From assembly GCA_963575745.1 (NCBI GenBank), contig CAUYUJ010001303.1:447399-502041 (forward strand): DNA of 54,643 nt, given 5' to 3'. Position numbers and translations under genes: made by a program. Source of the stretch: Prorocentrum cordatum. Its lineage: Eukaryota > Sar > Dinophyceae > Prorocentrales > Prorocentraceae. Every line of letters starts with the position of its first letter. Positions within the stretch are counted from its first letter, which is position 1. A model generated the notes under the pieces. The model had not been told where the DNA came from, did no database searches, and saw nothing but the letters and a program-made list of their open reading frames with translations. Shown piece after piece: positions 39,765 to 50,259 of the stretch.

Positions 39765-39960
39765 GTCGGGCACGTCCCTCTACAGGAGCAGTGTTCCACA
39801 ATATTTTCGAGGGCGATGTTTCGACTCCTTTCTGATTTGTTTTGAGCATTGATGGGCGTTTTTCTGTTTTTTATTCCAAGCTCCGCCTGCAGGAGAACCT
39901 GCTCGACCTGAGTCTGGCGATCCGGGCCCAGGGAGCCCCCCGCCTGTTGTCGCGCCTCCA
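39765..39960 (+). repeat. Dispersed repeat (family with 34430-34640)
   Basis: GAGTCGGGCACGTCCCTCTA, CAGGAG, CAATATT, CTCCGCCTGCAGGAG and CTCGACCTGA match the partners. Confidence 0.65.
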
Positions 39961-40350
39961 GGGGGCCTCCTGGAGGCCACCGCATGCCTCTCGGGAGCAA
40001 GTAACCCCGAGAGCAGTGCGGTCCAGGGGAAATGCCCGTGATGTGTGTGTTTTTGTTCTCTTCCCCCCCCCCTCCGCGGCCGCCCCGCCTGCCCCTTTCC
40101 CGCTCTTTGCACGCTGGCCAATGCGCTTCTCGGTGCCACCGTTTTGCCCTATCGCTGGTGCAGCCAACTCTGCCTCGTCGTCGACGGAAGGAAGTGTTCT
40201 TGTTCTCGGCCCACGGCCTCAGAGCTTCCGACGCCGTCGCCAGGGGTGAGCTGTCGCCCCAGAGCAGCTCCCGAGGCCCCCAGGTGCCGAGAAGCTGAAA
40301 TGGAGCCCGATTGAATCGAGGAAGGATAGGGCCATACACAGAAATTGTCA

Positions 40351-40476
40351 GCGCTCCGCGCGGATTTCGTCAATCTGCGCTGAGATCCCCCAGGCGGCGC
40401 CTCCGGCGCCGCACCTGGCGCGTTCCGCGCCCCAGGGGGGGATTCAGCGCAGATCCAAGAAACCGGCGTGGAGCGC
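40351..40476. repeat. GC-rich foldback element, copy 2
   Basis: Left arm GCGCTCCGCGCGGATTTC...ATCTGCGCTGA-ATCCCCC; right arm its imperfect complement; centre GGCGGCGCCTCCGGCGCCGC followed by CCTGGCGCG, as in the 20873 copy. Confidence 0.78.
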
Positions 40477-40479
40477 CAA

Positions 40480-41330
40480 AAGTTTATGCTTACGCGGTTT
40501 TTTCTTCTACTGCAGATGCCCTTCCGCCAGAGGTCTGCGTTCGGGGTCAAGGGTCGACCCTGGGGCCACCTGGCCAGAACTCCCTGGGGAACCCACCCGT
40601 GGCGCCGTGGCGACGAAACGGCTAGAGACGCGGCGAACACCGCTGGAGAGAGCCTCCATCCTGGAGGTTCGATCGCCGATCCTCGATCGCGGCCTCGGGA
40701 GGGCACCGAACAGGGGGCCAGACGGGGCCCTCCGAACGAAGGAGGAGATCCGGGAGGCAGAGGAGGAAGAGGATACAGCAGATGCGTGGCTTCAGGCCTG
40801 CGGCGTCACAGGCAAGCCACCAGCGCGTGCCCAGGCACACGCTGAGGCGGAGGAGCTTCGACATCATCTCGCTTCCCGCAGGGGTGCGGCGCCCCATGCA
40901 TCCGACGATGTGTTTTTTGTTTTTCTTCCAGTACGCGGCACCAGGGATGTCCAGGCCTTATGTTGCTCCTATCGTACTCAAGGACCACATCACAGAAGTA
41001 TGTTCGAACACCCAGAAAAGTAACGAAACCGTGTCAAGCGAGTATCGCCTCCCAGGGCCCGGCACGTGAAAGCCCTCCAGTTTCGGTATTATGTTGGTGC
41101 TCGAAATTATTTCAGACGGTCCAGGCTCAAGTAGGTTGGAACATCCTTCCCCAGGCCAAGGAGATGATTTTTTTTCTCCCAGACAAGGTTGTCTCGATTT
41201 GGTTTTCAAATCTTGGAAGCCTTGTTTTCCGTTGCAATTCCGTGTCTAGGGCGCAGGGGCGTCGATGAGTTATTTAATCGCTTCGCTCATTCCGCCGGCC
41301 CGTATTGTGCCATCGCAGGCGTTTGTTTGC
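40480..41330. other. Stretch without recognised feature
   Basis: An open frame at 40607-41023 (about 138 codons, with a short Glu-rich stretch) has no domain I recognise. I would not call it a gene. Confidence 0.35.
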
Positions 41331-41334
41331 GCGT

Positions 41335-42040
41335 TCGTGGCCTCTTGGAGCCTCGTTGGGGCCGTTTGGGGCCTCTTGGCGCCTCTTTTTAGGCCTCTTG
41401 GAGAACTCGGGAGGCCTCCAGGGACCCTCCTGAGCTCTCGTGACGGTCTCTTGGGGGGCTTTCGGCGGGCTCTTGGCGGTTTTGTTGGTCCTCTTGGGGC
41501 CTGGGGCCTGACGTTGTTGGTCCTCTTGGGGCCTCACGGGAGCTTATTGGGGCGTCTTGGGGGTGTCTTGGAGAGTCTCTTGGGGCCTCTTTCGGGGTCC
41601 TGGGCGCCTTCTGGGGCGGAGGGCTCGATTTTTCAGTTCTCGGTTCCCTTCTTGAGCCCCTCTTGGGCCCGTCTTGGGGCCTCTTGGTCCGCCTTGGGCG
41701 GCACTTGGGCCGTCTGGGGGGCGCTCTTGGGCCGCTCCGGGGCCGTCTTGGGAGCCTCGTGGGCCGTCTTGGAGAAGTCTTGAAGGCCTCTTGGGCCCTC
41801 TTGGAGCGTCCGGAAGCGAAAAGGCCAATCAAAAAAAACCAAGGAAAATCAACGATTTTGGCAACTTGGGGCCCTCTTCGGAGGCCTCTTGGAAGGCCCT
41901 TGGAGCGTCTTGGAGGCCTCTTGGGCTGTCTTGGGGCCATCTGGGGCGTCTTCGGGCGATCTTTGGCCGTCTCGGGCCTCTCTTGCACCGTCTAGAAAGC
42001 TTCTCGGGGCCCTCGTGGACCGATCTGGAGCCCTCTTGGA
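41335..42040. repeat. G/T-rich degenerate minisatellite (TTGGGGCCTC units)
   Basis: About 700 bp of imperfect 10-20 bp units such as GGGCCTCTTGG and GGGGCCGTCTTGG. The + strand is rich in G and T. Pro/Arg frames on - and Gly/Leu/Trp frames on + are products of the repeat. Confidence 0.85.
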
Positions 42041-42234
42041 CTCCGAAACAGAACTCCGGCATCTCTGACCCGACCTTGCCGGGGACTTACCAGGACCTTG
42101 CCGGGGTACTTTTGGTCCGGGGACCCCCAGGGGCCGCCCCGCGCGCGCGAACTAGAAATATTGTTAACCAGGTACCGGAGATCTTAGCACGCCCTGGCCC
42201 GTTGGGCCGGCGAATTGGTAATCGATGGGATTGC

Positions 42235-42330
42235 GCCGATGTAGCGTCGACAAACGTCGATTAGCTTCGGTTAGCGTCGGTTTGGCTTCGGTCAGCGTCG
42301 ACCATCGTCGATGAGCGACGATTCGCAAGA
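42235..42330. repeat. GTCGA/TTAGCGTCGG short tandem repeat
   Basis: GCGTCGAC, CGTCGATTAGC, GGTTAGCGTCGG and similar units. Confidence 0.7.
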
Positions 42331-42659
42331 GCCGCTCGATGAGCCACGACTCGCAGAATGGTATGGGAGGCTCCCTCGACTAGCCCCCGAATTCTGTGGC
42401 GGCCCCTGTTTGGCGGTCGTGGCCCTCCGTTTGTCGGTCGTGGCCCTCCGCCTCGTCTCTGTCTGGGTTCCTGGGTCCGTCCCTCGTTCCCTTTTCGGTC
42501 CCCTTCGGGCCCCTTCGCTCTTCGTCGGAGCAGGAGTGTTCGGCAAACGTTCACCCGCGTGCAAATCAAAAAAAATGGGGCCCGATGGCGGGCCCTGGGG
42601 GCCCAGGGGCCCGATGGTGGGCCCCGTCTGGCAGAAATTGGATCGGCGGAGATCTGGGT

Positions 42660-43010
42660 TCCCACAGGGCGCCGGCGGGGGCGCGGGCGCCAGCGCGCCG
42701 ACGGGGGCGGCTGCCGCGCCGTGGCGGCCACCGCCGCCGCCCGAGCCGCAGCCGGCGGCGGCCGCAGCCTGGCGGCCGCCGCCGCCGCCGGAGCCGCAGG
42801 GGGCGGGCGCAGGCGCCGCCGAGCAGTGCCGCAGCGCCCAGCCGTGCTGCTCATCCGCCGCCGCCGCCCTGCTCCGCCCTGCTCCGCGCCCCCTTGGGAA
42901 TGCTCCGCCCTGCTCCGCCGCCGCCCTGCTCCGCCCTGCTGCGCCCTGCTCCGCCCTGCTCCGCCGCCGCCGCCCTGCTCCGAGCGCCCAAAGAACGCCC
43001 TGGGGCTCTC
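42660..43010. repeat. GC-rich triplet and CTGCTCCGCC repeats
   Basis: A GCC/CCG stretch with a duplicated Pro-rich block (WRPPPPPEPQ in one + frame, at about 42722 and 42770), then many CCCTGCTCCGC units (about 42868-42980). Confidence 0.8.
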
Positions 43011-43224
43011 CAGTACGGGCTGAAGGTAGGGTGGCAGCTATCTCTTCACATAATTGTCTGTAAGCGTGTGTGTAACACACACGTGCACACAAACGTTCAT
43101 ACACGCACATATATCGATAAACGCATATACATGCATATATGTATCAGCTTCCCCTCAGGATCCATGTTTCCAGCGTTCACTTAAGACGGTGGTGCTCTTC
43201 CCTTCCTTCTTCACCTCCTCGTCT

Positions 43225-43287
43225 GTCTTTCTTTCTTTCTCTCTCTCTCTCTGTCTCTCCCCCTCTCGCTCCCTCTCCCTGTCTCTT

Positions 43288-43319
<32 letters not shown>

Positions 43320-43335
43320 TGTATGGCTCTGTCTC

Positions 43336-43375
<40 letters not shown>

Positions 43376-43395
43376 TCCCTCTCTCTTTCTCATTT
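43225..43395. repeat. (TC)n microsatellite with TGTC variants
   Basis: About 170 bp of CT repeat. Confidence 0.97.
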
Positions 43396-43399
43396 GTTT

Positions 43400-43890
43400 T
43401 GTTTTGTCCTCTTTCTCGCACCGCCCTCGGTGCGGCCACAGTCAGGTCGAGGCCTGGCCGCGATCTCACAGCGCTACGTCATGGGGAGGCTGGGTGCCTC
43501 TCACACCCTGCCCGCCCGTCAGAGCGGCCAGCTCGCAAGCCGCGCCGCCAAGGCACTCATCGCTTCAGACGAGTAGCCTGACGGAGCCTGCCAGGACCAC
43601 GTGGCGACGAGGACCCAAGGCAGGGCACCGACAGGAGCGAGCGCCATCCGAGACCCGCACGGGTCGCAGAAGCCACACACCCCACCCCCGCGTGGATGGC
43701 CCGACCCACCCATGAGCCCAGACCAGAGACCCCACACGCACTCTGGGAACCCCACAGGGGTTGCCAGAGTGCCCCCAGGACGGCCCTGAACACGGCCAAG
43801 ACACCCGAGCCGCATCCAGGAGGGCCGACGGCGCTTCAGAGTGCCGCTCCAAAATGGCCAGACACTCAGGCGCAGGCTGGCAGCGAGCGG
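43400..43890. other. Stretch without recognised feature
   Basis: Open frames in several phases but no recognised domain. It lies downstream (on -) of the coding-like locus at 43891-45512. Confidence 0.35.
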
Positions 43891-45512
43891 CTACTTGCAG
43901 CGCCTCCTGCCGCCAGAGGCCTTCATCGCAGCCTTCCGCTCCAGCTTGTTGAAAGCGTCCAAGGCACCACGGAGGTCGCCATCCCAGGCTGGGACTTCCG
44001 TCCCCACAGCTGCCAGCGCTTTTCTCGCGTTCGCAAACCATTCATCAGGTGTGCCAGGAAAGGCCTTGGGCACCGTGGCCACGGCTCTGCGCCGCCACGA
44101 CAATCGAGCCCTCGCCTCCTTCCTGGCCTGGTCCTTGGGGGTCTGCCAGCACGGCTCCGCCGTGGGCCCCCCAGCCGCCGAAGCCCCCGCCTCCCCAGCC
44201 GCCGTCAGCAGGCCAGCCACGGCCCCCTCCGCCGCCAGCTGCGGTTGCGTCAGCTCGTCGGCGAACGGCCTCGGAGCCCAGGAGGGCACGCAAGTCGGCG
44301 GTGCGCTGCTTGGCCTGCCCCAGCTCCGCGCGCACCGCGTCAATTGCCGCCTGCGCCGCCGCCAACTCATTCTCGAGCTCCTCGATCTTGCCGTCGACTC
44401 CGTCGCCGACCCGCTCGCCGTCAGCATGGCTGGGCCATTCTGCGGCAGGCTCCGCGTCGAACTGCTCCTTCCGCGTCCGCGCGGCGAGCTCCGCGTCGAT
44501 GCCCAAGGCCTTGCACAGCTGGTGCCGTTCCAGCTCCAGCCTTGTATACAGGCGCTCGGAGACGTCGGGATCATCCTCCAGGAGGAACTGCATGAAGTGC
44601 ACCCTCGCCAGCTGCTCCTTGGTCCCGCACACAAGCGACGTCCTTGTCGGCCGAGCCGTCGAAGCCCCCCTCCACGTTGAGTTTCCCTTCGTGCGCGTCC
44701 TGGCCCGCGCCCGCCGCATCGCAATCGTCCTCCATGGGGGTGTCCACGACCGCAGCAGCGCAGTCCGCCACCACCAGGGCGCCCCCCTCCTCGCCGAGGC
44801 CCTCGAACTCCTTCCCGTCGAAGCTCTTCATGGCCTCCGCGCCCGCAGTGTCGAAGAAGCCGTCGCCTTTGGCGCTGTAGGGGGCCTGCCCGCCCTCCAG
44901 CCCCGTCTCGTCATGAGAACCTTTGGAGCCAGGGCTGTTGGCCACCCCGATGCCCTCGGCGTCGGACTTCTCCTCCGTCAGCGCCTCGGTGTCCAGCTCC
45001 TCCGAGCCGTTACCGAGACCCTGGTTGCTGCCGCCTTCGGCCTCCAGCTCCCCGAAGCCGTCCAGGTCGATGGATTGCACAGCCTCAGCGGGGCCATCCC
45101 GCCACGCAAGCACGTTCTGCAGGAAGCATTCCACGTCGCCGCCTGGGTGCCTGAGCAAAGCGCTGGCCGCATCCAGCTCGCGGCACCGCCGCTCGAGCGC
45201 CGGCGGGAGGCGCCGCCCGCGCGCCCGGAGCCCTCTGAGGCTCGCCGCTAGCGTGGGGCTCCCCAGGATGGCCACCATCTCGGCCGCCGCGCTCAGCAGC
45301 CTCTGCGCCCTCGCGCCCAGGGCGGGACGGGCCGCGCTGGTCGCCAGAGCCGCCTGCTGCGCCCCAGCGGCCGCCGCCTCCTGCTCCTTCACCGCCGCCG
45401 AGCTGGCCGCCGCCTGCAGGCGCAGCATGAGCTCGGCAGCCCCGCTCGCGGAAGCGACCGTGGCGAGAGAAGCCCCATGGCGAACGGACGGGCCGCGGCC
45501 TCCGCGCCCCAT
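43891..45512 (-). pseudogene. Unidentified protein-coding locus on -, broken by two +1 frame changes
   Basis: Three - frames join into one plausible protein. From ATG 45512: an Ala-rich helical part (MLRLQAAASSAAVKEQEAAA), then an acidic Gly/Glu/Asp stretch to about 44645. Next frame: KEQLARVHFMQFLLEDDPDV, LYTRLELERHQLCKALGID and a coiled coil (KIEELENELAAAQAAIDAVR) to about 44290. Last frame: ADELTQPQLAAEGAVAG through GTPDEWFANARKALAAVG and LRGALDAFNKLERKAAMKAS, stop at 43891. Each switch is one base with no room for an intron, so it is a recent pseudogene or has sequencing errors. No family recognised; it could be a host protein or a gag-like ORF. Confidence 0.45.
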
Positions 45513-45624
45513 TCCCCGAGGAGGGAGCCGCGCGCGCCGAGGGCACGGCGCGCCCTGGCGCTCGCGAAAGCGCCCCGTGCAGGACTCAGCCCCCGCCGAA
45601 CCCCTGAGCCAGAATGGCTACGGA

Positions 45625-45663
45625 AGTGTTTTTTGTCCTCTCTCTCTCTCTTCTTTTGTTTTC

Positions 45664-45695
<32 letters not shown>

Positions 45696-46547
45696 CCAGA
45701 AGCCCAGCAGAATCCATGAGAAAAAACAAGGTTTGCAATGTCAGGGGTGTGGGAGCCTTGCATTTTCATGTAGATGTTCGGGATATTTGGCATGAGGAGT
45801 GGGGAGGCCATGTGTTTCCCATTTGGATGCTTCGTATTTGTGGGATCTTCCCCCCTCCAGCGAAAATCCAACCCAGGAGCCCTCCCAGCAGCTCCGACCC
45901 CCAGAATGCCCCAGCCCAGATCCCCCACATGGCGTCCTCACGTCTCACGCCCGACATCCTAAAAATCCGAATGAAAACTCTGGGTTTGTGTTTTCCATGG
46001 GGGCTTGGGATTGATGGCGCGAGATGTGAGGAAACAATTCTTTGCATGCTTTTTTGTGTCTTTTGAATTTTGGGTGTTGTCCGCCCTCCAGCGAAAATCC
46101 AGTGCAGCCTCCCAGGAGCTCCGGTTCCCAGACTTCCAACTAAAACAATACAAATCAAACGGAAAACACATGATTTCACTTCCCCTCCAAGGAATCCTAA
46201 ACATCCAACAGAAAGCACACGGTGCTCGCACCCCTGACATCGCAAACACAGTGTTTTCATTTGCATGTTTGGGATTTCTGGGATCAGAAGTGAGGACACC
46301 ATGTGCTTTCATTTGGATGTTTTGGATTTGATGGATTTGCGGGATCAGAGCTTCTGGCAGGGCTTCTGTGTTGGATTTTCGCTGAAGGGAGGAGATCCCC
46401 CAACAAATATCCAAATGAAAGCACATGATGCTTTACTCATTCCTCATCCCAGATACCCCAAGCACCCAAGTCAAAATACAGGGCTTCCGTACCCCTGACA
46501 CTGCAAACCCGGTGTTCTCACATCGATTGTGTCGGGTGTCTGGGGGG

Positions 46548-46588
<41 letters not shown>

Positions 46589-46640
46589 GGAGAGAGAAAG
46601 AGGGGGAGAGACAGAGGCAGAGCGACAGAGAGAGAGAGAG
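45625..46640. repeat. Roughly 1-kb foldback with TC/GA microsatellite ends
   Basis: It starts with (TC)n (about 45640-45695) and ends with (GA)n (46546-46660). Inside, TTTGCAATGTCAGGGGT (about 45735) pairs with ACCCCTGACACTGCAAA (about 46491-46507), and CAGCGAAAATCCAACCCAG (about 45860) with its complement (about 46365-46385). The middle has further direct and inverted copies of the same blocks (for example CAGCGAAAATCCA at about 46091). A nested inverted-repeat element without recognised coding. Confidence 0.8.
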
Positions 46641-46668
46641 ACAGACAGGGAAAAAGAGAGAGAGGGGG

Positions 46669-47095
46669 GGGCAGATTCCAGATCCAGCTGATTGCAATTA
46701 TATTCCTATTAGAGCAGAATTGGAATCTCTTTGGGGTGGAGCGGAACCCAGAGATTTCAATTAGATTACAGTTTGGATTGAGCGACCCCAGATGAGAAAT
46801 GAGCAGGTCCCAGATACAGCTGATTTTGGAAGGGGATCTGGTCTGAATCGAGTTGGAATGGTGCAGCTTCCAGATCTAGTTGATTTTAATTGGACTCCTG
46901 ATGAAATCTAATGTAGATCTAAGTAGAATCGAATCAAGCAAATCCCAGAGTCAGCTGGTTCCAACCATATTCCTATTGGGATCAAATGAGAATCTACTTG
47001 GGATGGAGCAGATCCCAGGTCCCGGTGACTCAAACCATGTTCCTGTAGGAATAGATTCAGACTCGTATTGAAATGGAGCAGGTCTTAAACAGATC
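46669..47095. repeat. About 70-bp satellite, left block
   Basis: GCAGATCCCAGATCCAGCTG-like motifs recur at about 46671, 46736, 46803, 46863, 46934, 47006 and 47076. The same unit appears at 48205-48323 and 53790-54205. Confidence 0.8.
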
Positions 47096-47217
47096 ATTAC
47101 TTTATCCGTAGGGGCTTCGCCCCATGCCGCCGGTTCCTTGTCTCGGATAATGTGAGATGCAAAAGCTAAATCATGAGATCTGGGCGCCGCCGTGAAGCAG
47201 TGTCGGGACCTGTTTGT

Positions 47218-47990
47218 TTTTCGACCCTGACCCCGCTGATTTGCCTGAGTGGGGCCACCGAATTTCAGATATGTGACACATCCCCTTGCTTTTGGACCCT
47301 GGCCCCGCCGATTTGCATAAGGGGTGCCACCGAATTTCAGAAATGTGGCAAATCCCATGTGTTTTTGGACCCTGACCCCGTCGATCTGCGTGAGTGGTGC
47401 CACCGGATTTCACACATGTTGTAAATCCTTTGTGTTTTTGGACCCTGACCCCGCCGATCTGCGTGAGGGGTGCCAACGAGTTTTGCAAATGTGACACATC
47501 CTTTGTGTTTTTGGACCCTGACACCGCCGATCTGCGTGAGGGGTGCCACCGGATTTTAGGAATGTGGCAAATCCCATATGTGCGTTTTGGACCCTGACCC
47601 TACCGATCTGCGTGAGCGGTGCCACCGGAGTTCAGTAACGCGGCGCATCCCATGTGTTTTTGGACCCTGACCCCGCCGATCTGCGTGAGGGGTGCCACAA
47701 ATGCGAGAAAAGTGGCAAATCCTTTTGTGTTTTTGGACCTTGTCCCCGCCGATTTGCGTGAAGGGTACAGCCGAATTTCAGAAATGTGGCACATCCTGTA
47801 TGTTTTTGGGCCCTGACCTCGCCGATCTGCGTGAGGAGTGCCACCGGATTTCAGATATGTGGAAAATCCAATATTTTGTTTGACCCTGACCTCGCCGATC
47901 TGCGTGAAGGGGTGCAACTGAAGGTCCATCATGTGGCAATTCCCTTGTGTTTTTGGACCCTGACCCTGCGGATCTGCGTGAGGGGTGTGA
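47218..47990. repeat. 73-bp tandem array, about 10.5 units
   Basis: GACCCTGACCCCGCCGATCT with GCGTGAGGGGTGCCACCGG recurs at 47223, 47295, 47368, 47441, 47514, 47590, 47663, 47737, 47810, 47882 and 47956. Because 73 is not a multiple of 3, every frame reads similar peptides every third unit, so the many short frames here are not genes. Confidence 0.95.
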
Positions 47991-48204
47991 ATTGTTACCC
48001 CCCAGAAATTTTGATAACCCTCCCAGAGCGTGGTAGTTCTGCTGGTTTGGGCTCCCCCTTTCGCGCGTTCGCCAACAAGGAACAGTCAGCAGCAAGAAGC
48101 AGAACTGTAACATTGGAAACTGCGCACTCCTGGCCTACAGCCTGGTGGCCCTGCAAGGGGGCCGGCGGATTTTCTTTGGGGGGTGAATGCATTTTCATTG
48201 GTAT
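47991..48204. other. Spacer between the 73-bp array and the 70-bp satellite
   Basis: About 210 bp, no feature recognised. Confidence 0.4.
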
Positions 48205-48323
48205 TGGGCACATCCCAGGTCCAGCTCATTCCGAGTGGTATTCCGGTTTGGATCGACTTCGAATTTAAATGAAAGTGAGCAGACCACACGTCCAGTTGAT
48301 TACAAGCATATTCCGAGTGAGTA
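48205..48323. repeat. 70-bp satellite, interrupted at the copia-like insertion
   Basis: Two units (about 48208 and 48278). The second is cut after about 46 bp by the insertion. Confidence 0.7.
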
Positions 48324-48411
48324 CAGACATCCGAGCAACATGCGAGAGATTGTGAAGCAGGCTGTCCGCAGCCATTGGCTTGTCAAAACATTCAGTCTAG
48401 GAACCATAGCA
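48324..48411 (+). repeat. Left 88-bp terminal repeat (LTR-like)
   Basis: CAGACATCCGAGCAACATGC to ...CATAGCA, ending in the usual CA but not starting TG. About 12 differences from the right copy and no indels. It is short for a copia LTR. Confidence 0.7.
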
Positions 48412-48438
48412 TGGTAGTGCGGAGCGTGTTCCCTAGCC

Positions 48439-49402
48439 ATGGATGAGGCCCTCAGGGCCATGGAGGCCAAGCTGGCAACAGCAGAGCAGCATATACTATA
48501 GAGAGACAGCGCCGAGAAGCGGCCCTGCAGGGCCAGCTGGCCGAGGCGAGAATCGTGATCGACAGACTCTCGGCTCAGACGACGGCGGTCCCACCAGATC
48601 CCCCAGGACCACCAGCTGCGGCGACTACGACGGGTCTGAACGGCAACTACCTGGTGGATGCGAGAGCCCTGGGCAATCCGCTGCCGTTCTCAGGAGAGGT
48701 GACGGGCGAGGGCAAGCCAGGGGGTGGGTCTTCATTCACGTTCAGAGTCTACGCGGGAACCGTCGACGCATCGTGCAGAGAGACTCTGGACTTCGCAGCT
48801 AGACGGACGGACGAGGACCAGCCCATCAGCAAAATCACGATCGAGCCCCATGAGAGGAGGCTCACGGCGCAGATCTTCTATGTGTTGGCGCTCCCCTGCC
48901 GAGGGGGCGAGCGCTGTCAGTGGTGCAGCGTGTGCCCGAGGGCTGGGGCATCGAGGCGTGGAGTCAGCTATGCATCGAGTTCGAGCCGAAGCTCCCGAGT
49001 CGCTTCCAGGGCATGCTGCATCACCTACTGGACCCTGCGCGTGGCCCAGACGCAGTCGAGAACATTCATGCGTGGGAGCGGAAGCTGACGCAGCACGAAG
49101 AGCAGTCGGGCGACACGATTGCCGACACAATCAAGCTGGCGACGCTCAACAGGAAGCTCCTGGAAGGCAGCCTGAGGACCCATCGCAAACTGCAGGCGGG
49201 GCGCCTGCAGACGTGCGAAGCGGCCAGGAACGAGGCGATCTCGCACGTACCTGCGCGCGACGGCCAGCCAGGAGCAGGAGCCCGCGCCCATGGACCTGAG
49301 CCCCGTGACAGGAGAGCTGTACCTTATCACGAGGTGCGGCAAGGGCAACGGCAAGGGCAAGGGCAAGACAGGCAACGGCAAGAACCACGACGGCAAGGGT
49401 AA
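48439..49402 (+). pseudogene. Copia-like gag, broken
   Basis: ATG 48439 begins MDEALRAMEAKLATAEQHI, a short coiled-coil start, then a stop and frame change. In the next frame: YLVDARALGNPLPFSGE (about 48645-48695), SSFTFRVYAG and ISKITIEPHERRLTAQIFYV. The frame changes again near 48920 to PEGWGIEAWSQLCIEFEPKL, LHHLLDP and HAWERKLTQHEEQSGD (to about 49120). This matches the gag of dinoflagellate copia-like elements as I know it. It would form the particle coat. Confidence 0.65.
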
Positions 49403-50048
49403 AAACAAGAGGGTCTGCTTCTACTATGCCAGGCCGAACCACGCGAAGCAAGAGCGCAGGGTGTCGGCGACGGACCGCACGAACAATGACATCAAGCCGG
49501 ACAAGGCAGGGCGATACATGGGCAAACCAGTCGACATGGTTATTGGCAAGCGTGCTGACACCGAGAAGGGAGACATGGCGGCGCTGTCGGATGGCGACCA
49601 CTACGATGAGGCAGACGGGTACGTCTTCGCCCTGACCGACGAGGTGTTCGTGATGGGGGGCTGCTGCGCGCTCGAGGGCGACGACATCGACCTCTTCTTC
49701 GACGCGCGTGCGGCGGAGTGCGTCTGTCCGCCGACGCGGGCACCAGAGGTCGCTGTCGAGGGGTGCGGCGGCGTGGCGCTCGATCAGGCGGACGGCGACG
49801 AGGTCTCGCACTACGGCAGAAAGGAGGCGAGCATGATGGGCCAGAGCTCGGGCGAGCAGTTGACGGTGAAATTCGAGGCGAAAGGTGCGCGGAAGCCGAT
49901 CATGGCAGCGAGCTCGGCGGTCGACGCGGGCTACAGAGCGCGGCTGAACGACGGGCGGGGGGGGGCTACGTCGCGAATCCCAAGCAAACGAGGGGGTTGG
50001 CGACGGTCGCGAGAGACAGCGTCGGCAAGAACAGGTCCTTCGAGCTGA
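49290..50048 (+). pseudogene. Copia-like gag end and aspartic protease, active site altered
   Basis: A Gly/Lys-rich basic stretch is followed by CFYYARPNHAKQER, a degraded C-x2-C-x4-H-x4-C knuckle (first Cys and His remain). The protease region has FFDARAAECVCPP (about 49695-49733), where active copies should have D-S/T-G-A. The Asp is kept, but Ser/Thr and Gly are Ala and Arg, so it is probably inactive. The following DEVSHYGRKEA and RKPIMAASSAVDAGY fit the rest of the protease. Confidence 0.55.
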
Positions 50049-50259
50049 GGCGGGAGAGCGGCATCTTCGTCGTCCCAGATCGGCGGCGCCCAAGGAGCGG
50101 CGAGCTGCGCGCGGCGACGGAGAAGGACGAAGAGCAGATGAAGCGCGCGAGGTGCAGCGACGCTGTCGAGGGCAGCGAGGGCGCCTGACCCGCGCTCACC
50201 CAAGCGCTTGCTCCTTGGCCGAGCGCGGAGGAGAGAGCTAGGCATGAGCTGACCCACTG

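Noticed and set aside
42311-43184. Frames of about 250 codons on both strands with PPPPPEPQ repeats
   Set aside because: GC-rich triplet repeats leave all frames open on both strands; no frame-specific evidence.
47170-47932. Series of short - frames with the shared peptide RRGQGPKTQ
   Set aside because: They arise from the 73-bp tandem array, which rotates through all three frames.
47218-47990. CRISPR array
   Set aside because: The units are contiguous 73-bp repeats without unique spacers, and the sequence is eukaryotic.
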